Shown here in pieces: positions 42,304-51,789 of a DNA stretch of 64,000 nt (position 1 is its first letter; each line of letters starts with the position of its first letter). Position numbers and translations under genes: made by a program. Source of the DNA: Nitrospira sp. (GTDB lineage: Bacteria > Nitrospirota > Nitrospiria > Nitrospirales > Nitrospiraceae); NCBI GenBank assembly GCA_024760545.1, contig CP060501.1:1649501-1713500 (forward strand). Reading direction: 5' to 3'. The notes beneath the pieces are model-generated. The model worked only from the letters and a program-made list of their open reading frames with translations. It was not told the DNA's origin and searched no databases.

Positions 42304-42600
42304 TCAGTTCATCCGCAACGCAAAATCCTTAATCGACTGTACCACGGCAATCTGCACAAACCAGATCCCCACAATGACGACCAGCGGCGACCAATCGATG
42401 CCCATCCCCCAACCCAGTCTCCGTCGGAGCGGAGCCAAGACCGGTTCCGTTGCGCGAGTCAGGAATTGGACGATCGGATTCCACGGGTCCGGATTCACCC
42501 AAGAGATAAGTGCCCGTGCAATCACGATCCAGCTATAGAACGTCAACGCATAATCCAGCACGGTCGCAAAGCCCAACAAGGTATTTCCCAGCACGAACAT
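42304..42600 (-). CDS. YggT family membrane protein
   Basis: The 98-aa protein has two hydrophobic halves, FVLGNTLLGFATVLDYALTF and SPLVVIVGIWFVQIAVVQ, around the family motif NPDPWNPIVQFLTRATEPVLAPLRR. YggT proteins are linked to envelope homeostasis and K+ balance in E. coli, with unclear mechanism. Its start overlaps the proC stop by 1 nt. Confidence 0.9.
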   Translation of the reverse strand: MFVLGNTLLGFATVLDYALTFYSWIVIARALISWVNPDPWNPIVQFLTRATEPVLAPLRRRLGWGMGIDWSPLVVIVGIWFVQIAVVQSIKDFALRMN

Positions 42601-43418
42601 CAGCTTCCAAGCTCCTGAGAACGTTTCGTGGCAGCTTCAACAGCATCGATCAACACAGCTCGAAGGCCGCCCTGCTCCAGTCGATGCAGGCCCGCGATGG
42701 TCGTTCCGCCGGGAGAGGCAACCTGATCCTTGAGACGAGCAGGATGTTGCCCAGTCTCCAAGACCAATCGGGCGGCACCCAACACGGTTTGGGCTGCGAG
42801 CAGGCCGGCTGTCTCTCTCGGTAATCCCATTTTTACCCCACCATCGGCCATGGCTTCTATCGCGAGAAACACGTATGCAGGTCCGCTTCCGCTTAACCCG
42901 GTCACCGCATCCATGAGACGCTCCTCGACAGAGACGACTCTACCCACTGATTCGAAGATCTGCCGGGCGCAGGCGATCCCGCCTTCACCCACTCCTGGTC
43001 CGATCGCCAATGCCGTCATCCCTTCCCCGACCATCGCCGGCGTATTCGGCATGGCACGAACGACGCGGGTGTGCCGCCCACACGCTTCCATGATTCGGCT
43101 GATTCGTACGCCGGCAGCCACTGAAATCACGAGCCGCTTGGCCGATACGGCGCCGACTCCCTTGAGGGCTTCTGCCATCACCTGCGGTTTGACGGCCAAG
43201 ACGACGACGTCGCTTGAGACAACGATGTCATGATTCGAGACACCGACCTGCACCCCGTATTGCTTCTTGAGGTGATCCAGCCGGGTTGCATCCGGATCAG
43301 CCACCTGGATCTGTTCAGACTTGTATAACTTGGCCGAGAGAACCCCACTAATCAGCGCCTCCGCCATTCGACCGCCGCCGATAAAGCCAAGATGTCTTGC
43401 GGGAACCATCCTAGGCAT
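42600..43418 (-). CDS. proC: Pyrroline-5-carboxylate reductase
   Basis: ProC makes proline from P5C. ATG 43418 (MPRMVPARHLGFIGGGRMAEAL) has GGAG 6 bp upstream and gives 272 aa. Motifs include VVVLAVKPQ, VRAMPNTPAMVGEG and the C-terminal signature LKDQVASPGGTTIAGL. It overlaps the yggS-type gene by 8 nt. Confidence 0.95.
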   Translation of the reverse strand: MPRMVPARHLGFIGGGRMAEALISGVLSAKLYKSEQIQVADPDATRLDHLKKQYGVQVGVSNHDIVVSSDVVVLAVKPQVMAEALKGVGAVSAKRLVISVAAGVRISRIMEACGRHTRVVRAMPNTPAMVGEGMTALAIGPGVGEGGIACARQIFESVGRVVSVEERLMDAVTGLSGSGPAYVFLAIEAMADGGVKMGLPRETAGLLAAQTVLGAARLVLETGQHPARLKDQVASPGGTTIAGLHRLEQGGLRAVLIDAVEAATKRSQELGS

Positions 43419-44118
43419 GGCGCGCTCCAAACAGGGCGGTGCCGACACGGACCAGTGTCGCCCCCTCCTCGATGGCTGCTTCATAGTCGTTCGACATGCC
43501 CATCGACAGTTGATCCATGCTCACGGAGGATACCTGCAATGCCATGATCTGGCGAGCCAATTCCCTGAGTTTCCTGAAATACGGTCGAGCCGAGTCCGAA
43601 TCAGCAGTTGGTGGTGGGATCGTCATGAGACCTTTGATACAGATATGGGGAAGTTCCGCCATGCTCGATAGCGATCGCATCACGTCGTCCGCACGAAATC
43701 CTGTCTTCGTCGGCTCGTCTCCGATATTCACTTCCAGCAAAACATTCTGTCGGCGGTCGGCTTCTCCCGCACGACGGTCGATTTCATGCGCCAGGTCCAG
43801 GCTGTCCACCGAATGAATCAAGTCGAATACACCGATCACTGACCGTACCTTCCTCCGCTGGAGGTGCCCGATAAAATGCCATTGCACGGACGCCTGAGAA
43901 AACGTGGATATCTTAGAACGCGCTTCCTGCACACGATTTTCGCCCAAGATGGACAAACCGGCGCGCACCCCTTCCGCAATGTGGTCGACCATCACGGTTT
44001 TTGTCGCAGCCACGAGTCGAACGCTGCCGCCGAGGCGTCCGGCCTTTTCTTCGGCTGACCGAATTTTCGTCAGCACCGTTTGAACACGCGTGGTCGTCTC
44101 TTGGATGAGCGGTTCCAT
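43411..44118 (-). CDS. yggS: PLP homeostasis protein (YggS/PLPBP)
   Basis: The 235-aa single-barrel PLP-binding protein has VRLVAATKTV (PLP Lys), LGENRVQEARSK, WHFIGHLQ and SMGMSNDYEAAIEEGATLVRVGTALFG. It keeps cellular PLP balanced. It sits between pgeF and proC, a common neighbourhood behind ftsZ. Confidence 0.95.
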   Translation of the reverse strand: MEPLIQETTTRVQTVLTKIRSAEEKAGRLGGSVRLVAATKTVMVDHIAEGVRAGLSILGENRVQEARSKISTFSQASVQWHFIGHLQRRKVRSVIGVFDLIHSVDSLDLAHEIDRRAGEADRRQNVLLEVNIGDEPTKTGFRADDVMRSLSSMAELPHICIKGLMTIPPPTADSDSARPYFRKLRELARQIMALQVSSVSMDQLSMGMSNDYEAAIEEGATLVRVGTALFGARHA

Positions 44119-44202
44119 CGTCCATTCTCATGAGTCGCGGCCGCTCATTCAGCGAACCGTCCCTATTCTAGCGGAAGAACCTGAGAATTGGCAGAGTCTG
44201 AG

Positions 44203-44946
44203 CTATCTTCGCTTCAGCGGCAAGCCGATTGCGCTGACCATAGTCCCGTTGACTTTGCCCTCTCGCCGATAGGAAAAAAAGAGATCTGCATGGCAAATGG
44301 TACAGAGGTTCACGGTCGTGATGGACTGAGGAACGGCCCCAAAGGCCTGTGCTTGTTCTTTGACGAGGGCTTTCAAATCAAGGTGTGTTTTTCCGCCCTT
44401 CCTGCTTTGAATCACTTTGTCCCAACCTGAAAACTCCTTACGCAAGTTGTTCAGAACGGGCTCATCCACCTCATAGCAACAGACGCCGGCGGACGGACCG
44501 ATACTGATACGGATCTCTTCAGGGACTGAGCCGAAGCGAGCCTGTAACAGCGCCAGTGTTTTGGGTACGATCCCGGCAACAGCTCCCCGCCAGCCGGCAT
44601 GGATCGCGGCGACGACACGACGCTTGGAATCATGCATCAATATCGGAACGCAATCCGCCGTCCGCACGGCTACCATGACCCCGGACCGATCAGTCACCAA
44701 GGCGTCCCATCCGCCGATAAATCGATCCGTTGAAGCGAGTGCGCGATCGACTACGAGGGCATCCGTCCCATGAACCTGCTTGACAGAAAGCGTCCATGAA
44801 GACGACGCGGTCCCTTGTAGCCCTCGCAATGGAACACCCACTTCAAGGTCGAACCCCGCTGCATGCCGACGGGTCCCGAAAAAATGACGGATCTGACTCC
44901 GGGCATCCGCAAATGCCGGGACAGTAATAACCGATGGACTCGTCAT
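44203..44946 (-). CDS. pgeF: Purine nucleoside phosphorylase-like laccase-domain protein (PgeF/YfiH)
   Basis: The protein (247 aa from ATG 44946, or 253 from a GTG at 44964) has KQVHGTDALVVD, the metal-site AAIHAGWRGAVAGI, CCYEVDEPV and the late CTICHADLFFSYRREG. PgeF edits peptidoglycan precursors in E. coli by removing misplaced Ser, and family members have purine nucleoside phosphorylase activity. Its place right after ftsZ agrees with a cell-wall link. Start choice is weak. Confidence 0.88.
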   Translation of the reverse strand: MTSPSVITVPAFADARSQIRHFFGTRRHAAGFDLEVGVPLRGLQGTASSSWTLSVKQVHGTDALVVDRALASTDRFIGGWDALVTDRSGVMVAVRTADCVPILMHDSKRRVVAAIHAGWRGAVAGIVPKTLALLQARFGSVPEEIRISIGPSAGVCCYEVDEPVLNNLRKEFSGWDKVIQSRKGGKTHLDLKALVKEQAQAFGAVPQSITTVNLCTICHADLFFSYRREGKVNGTMVSAIGLPLKRR

Positions 44947-44988
44947 CTCAACGCTCAACCCCACATCATGTGACGACCGGGACGAGAA

Positions 44989-46185
44989 CTAGTCCGCTTG
45001 TTTGCGAAGAAACGTCGGAACATCCCATTCATCTTCGGCCGCTAAACCAACTCGGTCCAGGGACTCACGCGCATCGGTCATTCGTCTCAAAAACGTGGGG
45101 CGGTCCAGATCCTTCATCGGCCGATCCATGCCAACGGAGGCGCCCACGCCTGCCAACACCGGTTGTACAGGTTTGGCCGGCCGATTGGTTCCTCGGTCCA
45201 TCCCAATCGTGGCAGCTGCTGCATCGTCTTCTCGTTCAAATCCGGTCGCGATCACCGTAATGACGAGTTCCTCACCCAGGTCGGGGTTGATGACCTGCCC
45301 GACAATGATATTGGCTTCCGGATCCGCCGTCTGCTGAATGATGGATGCTGCCTCCTCGATTTCATGCAGCGACATGCTGGGACCTCCCGTAATGTTCAAC
45401 AGGACCCCACGGGCGCCTTCGACACTCCCTTCTTCCAAGAGAGGACTGCACATGGCTTTTTGGGCCGCTTCGATCGCCCGGTTCGGCCCACGGGAAATGC
45501 CCATGCCCATGACCGCGCGTCCGGTGTGTGACATCACCGTGCGGACATCGGCAAAATCGACGTTCACATGGCCTGTGGTGGTAATGACATCGGCGATGCC
45601 TTGAATGGCTTGTCGCAATACATCATCCGCAACCTTGAACGCTTCCAGCAGGGGAGTTGATTTGTCGACGATCCCCAGCAACCGCTGGTTGGGAATCACG
45701 AGTAACGTATCGACATGCCGGCGCAGGTCCCGGATTCCCTCTTCGGCATGCTTGTGTCGCCGTTGGCCTTCATACTGAAACGGCTTCGTCACGACGCCTA
45801 CCGTGAGAATACCCATTTCGCGGGCAATGCTGGCCACGATGGGAGCGGCTCCGGTACCGGTTCCTCCACCCATTCCCGCGGTGACGAAGACCATATCGGC
45901 CCCTTCGAGACATTCGCGGATGTGCTCCTTGCTTTCAAGCGCCGCGTCCCGACCGACTTCCGGCTTTGCCCCCGCACCCAACCCCCTGGTCCGTTCCGGG
46001 CCGAGTTGGATCTTGAAGGAAGCCAGGGACCGATCAAGTGCCTGAAGGTCGGTGTTGCTCGCGATAAAATCGACACGAGCTAACCCGGAGGTGATCATCG
46101 TGTTGATCGCGTTGCATCCGGCGCCGCCGATCCCGATCACCTTAATACGGACCGGCGACAGCACATCTTCCTGGAATGAGAACAT
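44989..46185 (-). CDS. ftsZ: Cell division protein FtsZ
   Basis: FtsZ polymerises at midcell and builds the Z-ring. The 398-aa GTPase has [14 protein letters not shown] at the nucleotide site, the tubulin signature [10 protein letters not shown] and TGG...FADVRTVM in the T7 region. The conserved C-terminal peptide, which binds FtsA, is [20 protein letters not shown] lies 6 bp before the ATG. It is spaced 62 bp from ftsA. Confidence 0.98.
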   Translation of the reverse strand: MFSFQEDVLSPVRIKVIGIGGAGCNAINTMITSGLARVDFIASNTDLQALDRSLASFKIQLGPERTRGLGAGAKPEVGRDAALESKEHIRECLEGADMVFVTAGMGGGTGTGAAPIVASIAREMGILTVGVVTKPFQYEGQRRHKHAEEGIRDLRRHVDTLLVIPNQRLLGIVDKSTPLLEAFKVADDVLRQAIQGIADVITTTGHVNVDFADVRTVMSHTGRAVMGMGISRGPNRAIEAAQKAMCSPLLEEGSVEGARGVLLNITGGPSMSLHEIEEAASIIQQTADPEANIIVGQVINPDLGEELVITVIATGFEREDDAAAATIGMDRGTNRPAKPVQPVLAGVGASVGMDRPMKDLDRPTFLRRMTDARESLDRVGLAAEDEWDVPTFLRKQAD

Positions 46186-46247
46186 TGGGACACCTCCCTC
46201 ATATCACCCAGCGCGACAACCATCGGTTGTCCGCAAGGTTTTTAAGG

Positions 46248-47489
46248 TTAAAAGACCTCCAACACCCGCTTCGTCCACCCGAACATTCTGGCCCAGGTTC
46301 CTCCGTTACGAAGCCCGGCCGTCTCCAATTCATCGACATGTCGCCGGGCATGCCACAAGAGACCAACCCCCGTCGAGTGACTGGGATGGCCGACGATATC
46401 TCTGAGCCCTCCGACACCGGAAGGTACCCCTCGGCGCGCCGGCAGGTTCAATACTTTCTCGGCGGCATCGGGCATGCCGTCCAAAAGTGACGTGCCGCCG
46501 GTAATCACCACACCGGCGCCCAACATCCCTTCATAGCCGGCGCGGGCAATCTCTCTACGGACGAGGTCAAACATCTCGTCAACTCGCGGCTCCAAGATCT
46601 CGGCGATATCCCGCCGGGAAAATGTTCGAGCAGGCCGATCCCCAACCGAGGGCACTTCGACGATCTGATGTCCGGTCACCAACTCGGTCCGCGCCACACC
46701 ATGTTGAGTCTTGATCTTCTCAGCTTCGGTTTGTGACGTGAGCAGGCCGATGGCCAAGTCCTTCGTCAAATTTTGACCGCCGATGGGGAGCACCGCCGAG
46801 TGACGGATACTGCCGTCCAGGAAAATAGCAAGGTCTGTTGTCCCTCCTCCCAAATCCACCATGGCCACGCCCAAATCGCGTTCTTCCTGACTCAATACAG
46901 CTTCACTCGAGGCCAGCGGCTGCAGAATGATGTCCACCACGTCGAGTCCCGCCCGGTTCACGCTCTTTACGATGTTCTGGGCGGAAGTGACGGCACCGGT
47001 GATGACGTGGACGTTGACTTCCAACCGATTACCCGACAGACCCAATGGTTCACGTACTCCTTCTTGTCCGTCCACCATGAATTCCCGCGGCAGGACGTGC
47101 AGAATCCTCCGCTCATGGGGGATCACGGCGAGCGTGCGTGCGCTTTCGATGGCTCGATGGATATCTTCGCGGGTCACCTCGGCCCGCTTGAGCGCTACGA
47201 CGCCCTTACAGTTTTCAGCGGAAATATGGCTGCCTGCGATACCGGTATAGACTGAATTGATCTGGACCGCCGCCATCAGTTCCGCTTCTTCGACGGCCTT
47301 CTTGATGGATTCGACGGTGCTTTCGATATCGACGACCACTCCTTTACGCAAGCCGCGCGAAGGGCTCGATCCGACACCGATAATGTTGAGACCTCCGCCA
47401 TCGGTCATCTCCGCCACGATCGCGCAGATCTTCGTGGTTCCGATGTCGAGCCCGACCAGAATTTGATCCCGTTTTGGCACCGCAATCAC
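46248..47489 (-). CDS. ftsA: Cell division protein FtsA
   Basis: FtsA is the actin-like membrane anchor of the Z-ring. The 413-aa protein has the ATP motifs VGLDIGTTKICAIVAE and MVDLGGGTTDLAIF, GAGVVITGGTSLLDG, and a C-terminal amphipathic tail (ARMFGWTKRVLEVF) for membrane binding. A GTG start follows a strong AAGGGGGG and overlaps the ftsQ stop by 4 nt. Confidence 0.97.
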   Translation of the reverse strand: MIAVPKRDQILVGLDIGTTKICAIVAEMTDGGGLNIIGVGSSPSRGLRKGVVVDIESTVESIKKAVEEAELMAAVQINSVYTGIAGSHISAENCKGVVALKRAEVTREDIHRAIESARTLAVIPHERRILHVLPREFMVDGQEGVREPLGLSGNRLEVNVHVITGAVTSAQNIVKSVNRAGLDVVDIILQPLASSEAVLSQEERDLGVAMVDLGGGTTDLAIFLDGSIRHSAVLPIGGQNLTKDLAIGLLTSQTEAEKIKTQHGVARTELVTGHQIVEVPSVGDRPARTFSRRDIAEILEPRVDEMFDLVRREIARAGYEGMLGAGVVITGGTSLLDGMPDAAEKVLNLPARRGVPSGVGGLRDIVGHPSHSTGVGLLWHARRHVDELETAGLRNGGTWARMFGWTKRVLEVF

Positions 47490-48343
47490 CCCCCTTCGCG
47501 TACGATGATCCGGTTCTCGTACCGCAGATCCACTTCGTGTGCTCCGTGCCCATGTCCATCAAAGTTCAGCGTTTTCAGCGTCGGTTTGACGCGTTGGAAC
47601 CGCTCCCACTGCTCCCCGATCGCTTCCTGCCCAAATTGGAATCGGACTCCCTGGACAAGGGCCACTAGATTCGACGGGTTTCCCGCGTGTACTTGTAGCC
47701 GGCCATCGAGGGTTCTCCCGACCACTCTGGCGAGCTCGACGCCGGACACAATGGCATGTCGTACCGCCTGCGTTCCTTGCAGCAGCCCTTGCAGATCGAT
47801 TCCCGTGACGAGAGGCAACGCGTCATCGTCGGTCTGACCGAGCCGGGAAAGCACATGCCCCTCGTCATCGCTCAGAAAGTTCTGTGACTCGGCACGTACG
47901 ATCGCCGCAGGCTTTCGTTCGACTACCGAGATCCGCAACTCATGAAGGGGAACACGGGTCACTTCAGCCGTTTTGACCCACGGATGAGATTCGACCTGTT
48001 CCTTGATGGCCGTCGTGACGATCAGGTGGAGCGGCGTCCCAGGTTTTACCTTTGCAAGATCGAGCACTTTCTGTTTATCGATATGGTGCGCTCCCTCGAC
48101 TGTGATCGTCGTGATCTCCAACAGATGTTGGAACGCCGGTCCGGTGTGTTTGACGCCCATCACGATGAGCCATGTCCCGAGCGCTATCGCGGTCGCCACG
48201 CCGGCCCAACGAACGAGGGCCTTCCGTCTGGCGGCGTTCGCTCGTCCGGCTTCCTTCACGGCTTTCTCCCCTTGCGGATCCTTCCACTGATTCTTTCGGG
48301 GAACTGCATCCCCCGTCCGCCGTTTCTTCAAGAAGAATCGCAT
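47486..48343 (-). CDS. ftsQ: Cell division protein FtsQ
   Basis: FtsQ joins the divisome in the periplasm. The 285-aa protein has a basic cytoplasmic head (MRFFLKKRRTGDAVPRKNQW), one transmembrane helix (about 50-70, WAGVATAIALGTWLIVM) and a POTRA domain (ITTITVEGAHHIDKQKVLDLAKV) followed by the beta domain. The start at 48343 shares 1 nt with the ddl stop (TGATG). Confidence 0.92.
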   Translation of the reverse strand: MRFFLKKRRTGDAVPRKNQWKDPQGEKAVKEAGRANAARRKALVRWAGVATAIALGTWLIVMGVKHTGPAFQHLLEITTITVEGAHHIDKQKVLDLAKVKPGTPLHLIVTTAIKEQVESHPWVKTAEVTRVPLHELRISVVERKPAAIVRAESQNFLSDDEGHVLSRLGQTDDDALPLVTGIDLQGLLQGTQAVRHAIVSGVELARVVGRTLDGRLQVHAGNPSNLVALVQGVRFQFGQEAIGEQWERFQRVKPTLKTLNFDGHGHGAHEVDLRYENRIIVREGG

Positions 48344-49338
48344 CACGCTGACTCCCGATTGACAGCTTGTGCACACCGAGCCGCGCGATCGAGCGCCGAC
48401 TGCAGAATTCGCTCAACCAACGTGTCGTACCCGATTCCTACTTGAGCTGCGGCCATCGGCAGCAGACTGGTTTCTGTCATGCCGGGCACGGTGTTGATTT
48501 CCAGGACATAGGGACGGCCTCTCGGAGTGATTCGAAAATCCACGCGGGCAGCCCCCTCGCAGCCCAACACGTCGTAGGTTCGGCTCGCCAATTCACTGAC
48601 TCGCCGAAGCACCTTGGGAGGAAATGGAGCAGGACAGAGGTACCGGGTCCTGCCCTTCTGATACTTGGCCGAGAAATCGTAAAAACCCTCGGGCGCCACG
48701 ATTTCAATCGGCGGGAGCACGGTCGAGCCGCCCGTCGCCGTCCCAAGGATGGAAACGGCCGCTTCATGCCCCGGAATATAGCTTTCGACCATCACCTCCG
48801 GGTCATAACGATGCGCCAGTGCGAGCGCCTCCTTCCATTGACCCGTACGACGCACAATCGTAACCCCGATGGTAGAGCCCTGAGATACCGGCTTGACGAC
48901 GACGGGTAATTCGAGTCGTGCCTCCCGTAGAATCTTCGACAGTGACGGTCTGTCATCTTCCCGTACGACTGTTCCGGCAGCAACCGGAACGCCATGCGCA
49001 GCCAATAACGTTTTGGTGATCGCCTTATGCATTCCCACGGCGCTCGCCCGTACGCCGGACCCTGTGTACGGAATACCGAGTGTCTCGAGAAACCCTTGGA
49101 CTGTTCCGTCTTCACCCCCCGGTCCATGCAGCGAGAGAAAGGCAATGGCCACCTTCTGATTCTCCAAATCCCGATGGAGACGATCGGTGACGTCGATGGG
49201 CACCGCATCGTACCCACGGCGGATCAGCGACTGATGGACGGCCCGGCCGGTTTTCAGAGAGATCTCCCGCTCCGAAGATTGTCCCCCCATCAGCACACCG
49301 ATCCGCGCATCTGTCATTCGACCAGTCGGCATCGACAA
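48343..49338 (-). CDS. ddl: D-alanine-D-alanine ligase
   Basis: Ddl makes the D-Ala-D-Ala dipeptide of peptidoglycan. The 331-aa ATP-grasp protein shows IGVLMGGQSSEREISLKTG, LHGPGGEDGTVQGFLE, VKPVSQGSTIGV, and ARVDFRITPRGRPYVLEINTVPGMTE. It follows murB by 9 bp. Confidence 0.97.
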   Translation of the reverse strand: MSMPTGRMTDARIGVLMGGQSSEREISLKTGRAVHQSLIRRGYDAVPIDVTDRLHRDLENQKVAIAFLSLHGPGGEDGTVQGFLETLGIPYTGSGVRASAVGMHKAITKTLLAAHGVPVAAGTVVREDDRPSLSKILREARLELPVVVKPVSQGSTIGVTIVRRTGQWKEALALAHRYDPEVMVESYIPGHEAAVSILGTATGGSTVLPPIEIVAPEGFYDFSAKYQKGRTRYLCPAPFPPKVLRRVSELASRTYDVLGCEGAARVDFRITPRGRPYVLEINTVPGMTETSLLPMAAAQVGIGYDTLVERILQSALDRAARCAQAVNRESA

Positions 49339-49347
49339 TCCCTCTCT

Positions 49348-50289
49348 TTAAGCTTGCCCTACCAGTTTCAACTCCAATTCCAACTTGACCCCGGTCTTGC
49401 GAGCGACTTGAGCGCGCACCTTCCTGATGAGCGACAGCACATCACCGGCGCTGGCGTGGCCTTGGTTCACGATGAAGTTGGCATGCTTCGTCGAGACACA
49501 TGCATCGCCGACCGACGCTCCCTTAAGCCCTGCCGCTTCGACGACTCGCCCCGCTGAATCGTTCGTCGGATTCTTGAATACACAGCCGGCGCTCGGCAGC
49601 GTGAGCGGCTGGGTATCGCGGCGATAGCGCAGATAATCCTTCACCACCTTTTCAATGTCCGCCCGCACCCCCGGCGTCAGCTGAAGCCAGACTCCGACTA
49701 CGATGCCCGGTGGTAATGTCGCCCGGCGATACCCAAATTCGATCGTTCTGGCCTCACAATCGATGCGCGTGCCGTTCGGCGATATGATCCGGACTGCTTT
49801 CACCGAGTCCTTCATTTCGCCAAGCCTCGTTCCCGCATTCATGACCACACAGCCCGCCACACTTCCCGGTATACCGGCAGCCCACTCCAATCCCGCCAAA
49901 GACCGGCGGATGGCATAACCGATGAGTGTCGGCATTCCGACACCTCCCTCGGCGTACAACACAGACCCTGGTTCTTCTGTGATGGCGCGTAACTTTTCCA
50001 AACCGACCACCACACCTCGAATCCCTTTGTCGCGAACGAGGAGGTTGGTGCCGCCCAACACAAAGATCGGAAGCTTCTGTTCATTCGCCTGCCTGGCAAG
50101 CCGGACGACATCCTCCACGTCGGCCGGCAGAACCAAGACGTCGGCCGGGCCGCCGATGCGGAACGATGTGTAGTCCTTAAGGGGTGCATTGAAGCGAACC
50201 GTCCCTCGCAGGCCGACCACCGCCGACCGTAATCTGTGTTCGGCATATCTCGGTCGCGCCTTTGACTCATGTTGCAGACTTTGGGACAT
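49348..50289 (-). CDS. murB: UDP-N-acetylenolpyruvoylglucosamine reductase
   Basis: MurB reduces the enolpyruvyl group to lactyl to make UDP-MurNAc. The 313-aa flavoprotein shows YTSFRIGGPADVLVLP, VLGGTNLLVRDKGI, GIPGSVAGCVVMNAG (FAD) and a catalytic Ser in PSAGCVFKNP. A leading stretch of about 30 residues precedes the core. It lies 9 bp after murC. Confidence 0.96.
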   Translation of the reverse strand: MSQSLQHESKARPRYAEHRLRSAVVGLRGTVRFNAPLKDYTSFRIGGPADVLVLPADVEDVVRLARQANEQKLPIFVLGGTNLLVRDKGIRGVVVGLEKLRAITEEPGSVLYAEGGVGMPTLIGYAIRRSLAGLEWAAGIPGSVAGCVVMNAGTRLGEMKDSVKAVRIISPNGTRIDCEARTIEFGYRRATLPPGIVVGVWLQLTPGVRADIEKVVKDYLRYRRDTQPLTLPSAGCVFKNPTNDSAGRVVEAAGLKGASVGDACVSTKHANFIVNQGHASAGDVLSLIRKVRAQVARKTGVKLELELKLVGQA

Positions 50290-50298
50290 CTTGGGCCA

Positions 50299-51789
50299 TC
50301 ACGTGGACTCAAGGCGGGAGAGAATTCCGGTTCCCGCTTTCCAAATATCACCCGCCCCCAACGTCAAGACGAGATCACCAGGCCTCAGGTAAGGCAACAC
50401 CTGATCCGGCAGCGTTTCTTTCCGCTCGATAAAGGTCACCGATGGATGGCCCGCTGATTTGATCGTTTCAGCAAGGGCCGCGCCGGACACTCCCGGAATC
50501 GGTTGTTCACCCGCCGGATAAATGTCGGTCAAGAACAAGGCATCGGCGTGATCAAAGGCATGAGCGAACTCTCCGATACAATCCCGTGTCCGGCTGTATC
50601 GATGTGGTTGGAACAGAACGACCAATCGGCGGTTCCAGCCCTGCTTGGCGGCGGCGAGGGTCGCCTTCACCTCCGTGGGGTGATGACCATAATCGTCGAC
50701 CACCATGATCCCACCGGTTTCGCCGCGCAGATGAAAGCGCCGTTCGACGCCGGTGAAGGCCGCCAGCCCTTTGCGGATCAGATCGACCGGAACCTCTAGT
50801 TCCATGCCGATAGCGATTGCGACAAGGGCATTCGACACGTTATGAATGCCGGGGACGGTCAACCGGAAAGGGCCGAGGTTTTTCCCTCGGAAGTACGCAC
50901 GAAACTCGGCGCCCCATTGCTTAAGGCTGACGTCCGTTGCCTTGAAATCCGGCGCCACCCCGTCCCGATCGAACAGTCCGTAGGTGTGATAGCGCTTCAC
51001 GATGCGGGGAAACAGCCCGCGGAGATGATCGTCATCGGCACACAACACCGCCAATCCATAAAAGGGGATCTTGTTGATGAACTCCAAGAAACTCTCGTTG
51101 ATTCGCTCCATCGAGCCATAGTGATCAAGGTGCTCACGGTCCAGATTTGTCACGGCGACGATCGTCGGAGACAGCCGAAGAAACGATCCATCGCTTTCAT
51201 CCGCTTCCGCCACAAGCAAGTCGCCTCGTCCAAGCCGCGCATGGCTGCCCAACGCGTTGACCTTGCCGCCGATCACCATTGTGGGGTCGAGGCCGCCCTG
51301 CGCCAATACGTTCGCGACCATCGAGGTCGTCGTCGTCTTACCATGGGCGCCGGCGATGGCCACTCCGAACTTCAGGCGCATCAGTTCCGCCAGCATCTCT
51401 GCCCGTGGAATCACTGGAATCTGCTTGGCCTTCGCGGCCACCACCTCGGGATTACTCGCTGCCACGGCGGACGAAATGACGACGACTTGCGCTTCCCCCA
51501 CGTTCGATTCTTGATGACCGATGAAAACTTTTCCGCCGAGCTCTTCCAGTCGCCTTGTCGTCTCAGAGACGTGCAGATCCGAGCCGGTCACTTTGTACCC
51601 CATCGTCAGGAGGACTTCCGCGATCCCGCTCATACCGGCCCCCCCGATTCCGACGAGATGAATCTGCTGTGTCTTACGAAAAAGCGTCATATGATTCACC
51701 CGTTGTCGTCTCGTTACACTCTGTGTCCTGGTGCCTTGTGCCCCAACAACACTAGCCTCCGGCCGCTCCAATAGATCGGTTGATGTCAT
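50299..51789 (-). CDS. murC: UDP-N-acetylmuramate-L-alanine ligase
   Basis: MurC adds the first amino acid of the stem peptide. The core begins at MTLFRKTQQIHLVGIGGAGM, with AGAHGKTTTTSMVANVLA as the P-loop and TNLDREHLDHYGSM. ATG 51789 is given because GGGAG lies at good spacing before it. It yields 496 aa with 33 extra residues and overlaps murG by 38 nt. The alternative ATG at 51690 yields 463 aa, nearer the family norm, but has a weaker ribosome-binding site. Confidence 0.93.
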   Translation of the reverse strand: MTSTDLLERPEASVVGAQGTRTQSVTRRQRVNHMTLFRKTQQIHLVGIGGAGMSGIAEVLLTMGYKVTGSDLHVSETTRRLEELGGKVFIGHQESNVGEAQVVVISSAVAASNPEVVAAKAKQIPVIPRAEMLAELMRLKFGVAIAGAHGKTTTTSMVANVLAQGGLDPTMVIGGKVNALGSHARLGRGDLLVAEADESDGSFLRLSPTIVAVTNLDREHLDHYGSMERINESFLEFINKIPFYGLAVLCADDDHLRGLFPRIVKRYHTYGLFDRDGVAPDFKATDVSLKQWGAEFRAYFRGKNLGPFRLTVPGIHNVSNALVAIAIGMELEVPVDLIRKGLAAFTGVERRFHLRGETGGIMVVDDYGHHPTEVKATLAAAKQGWNRRLVVLFQPHRYSRTRDCIGEFAHAFDHADALFLTDIYPAGEQPIPGVSGAALAETIKSAGHPSVTFIERKETLPDQVLPYLRPGDLVLTLGAGDIWKAGTGILSRLEST

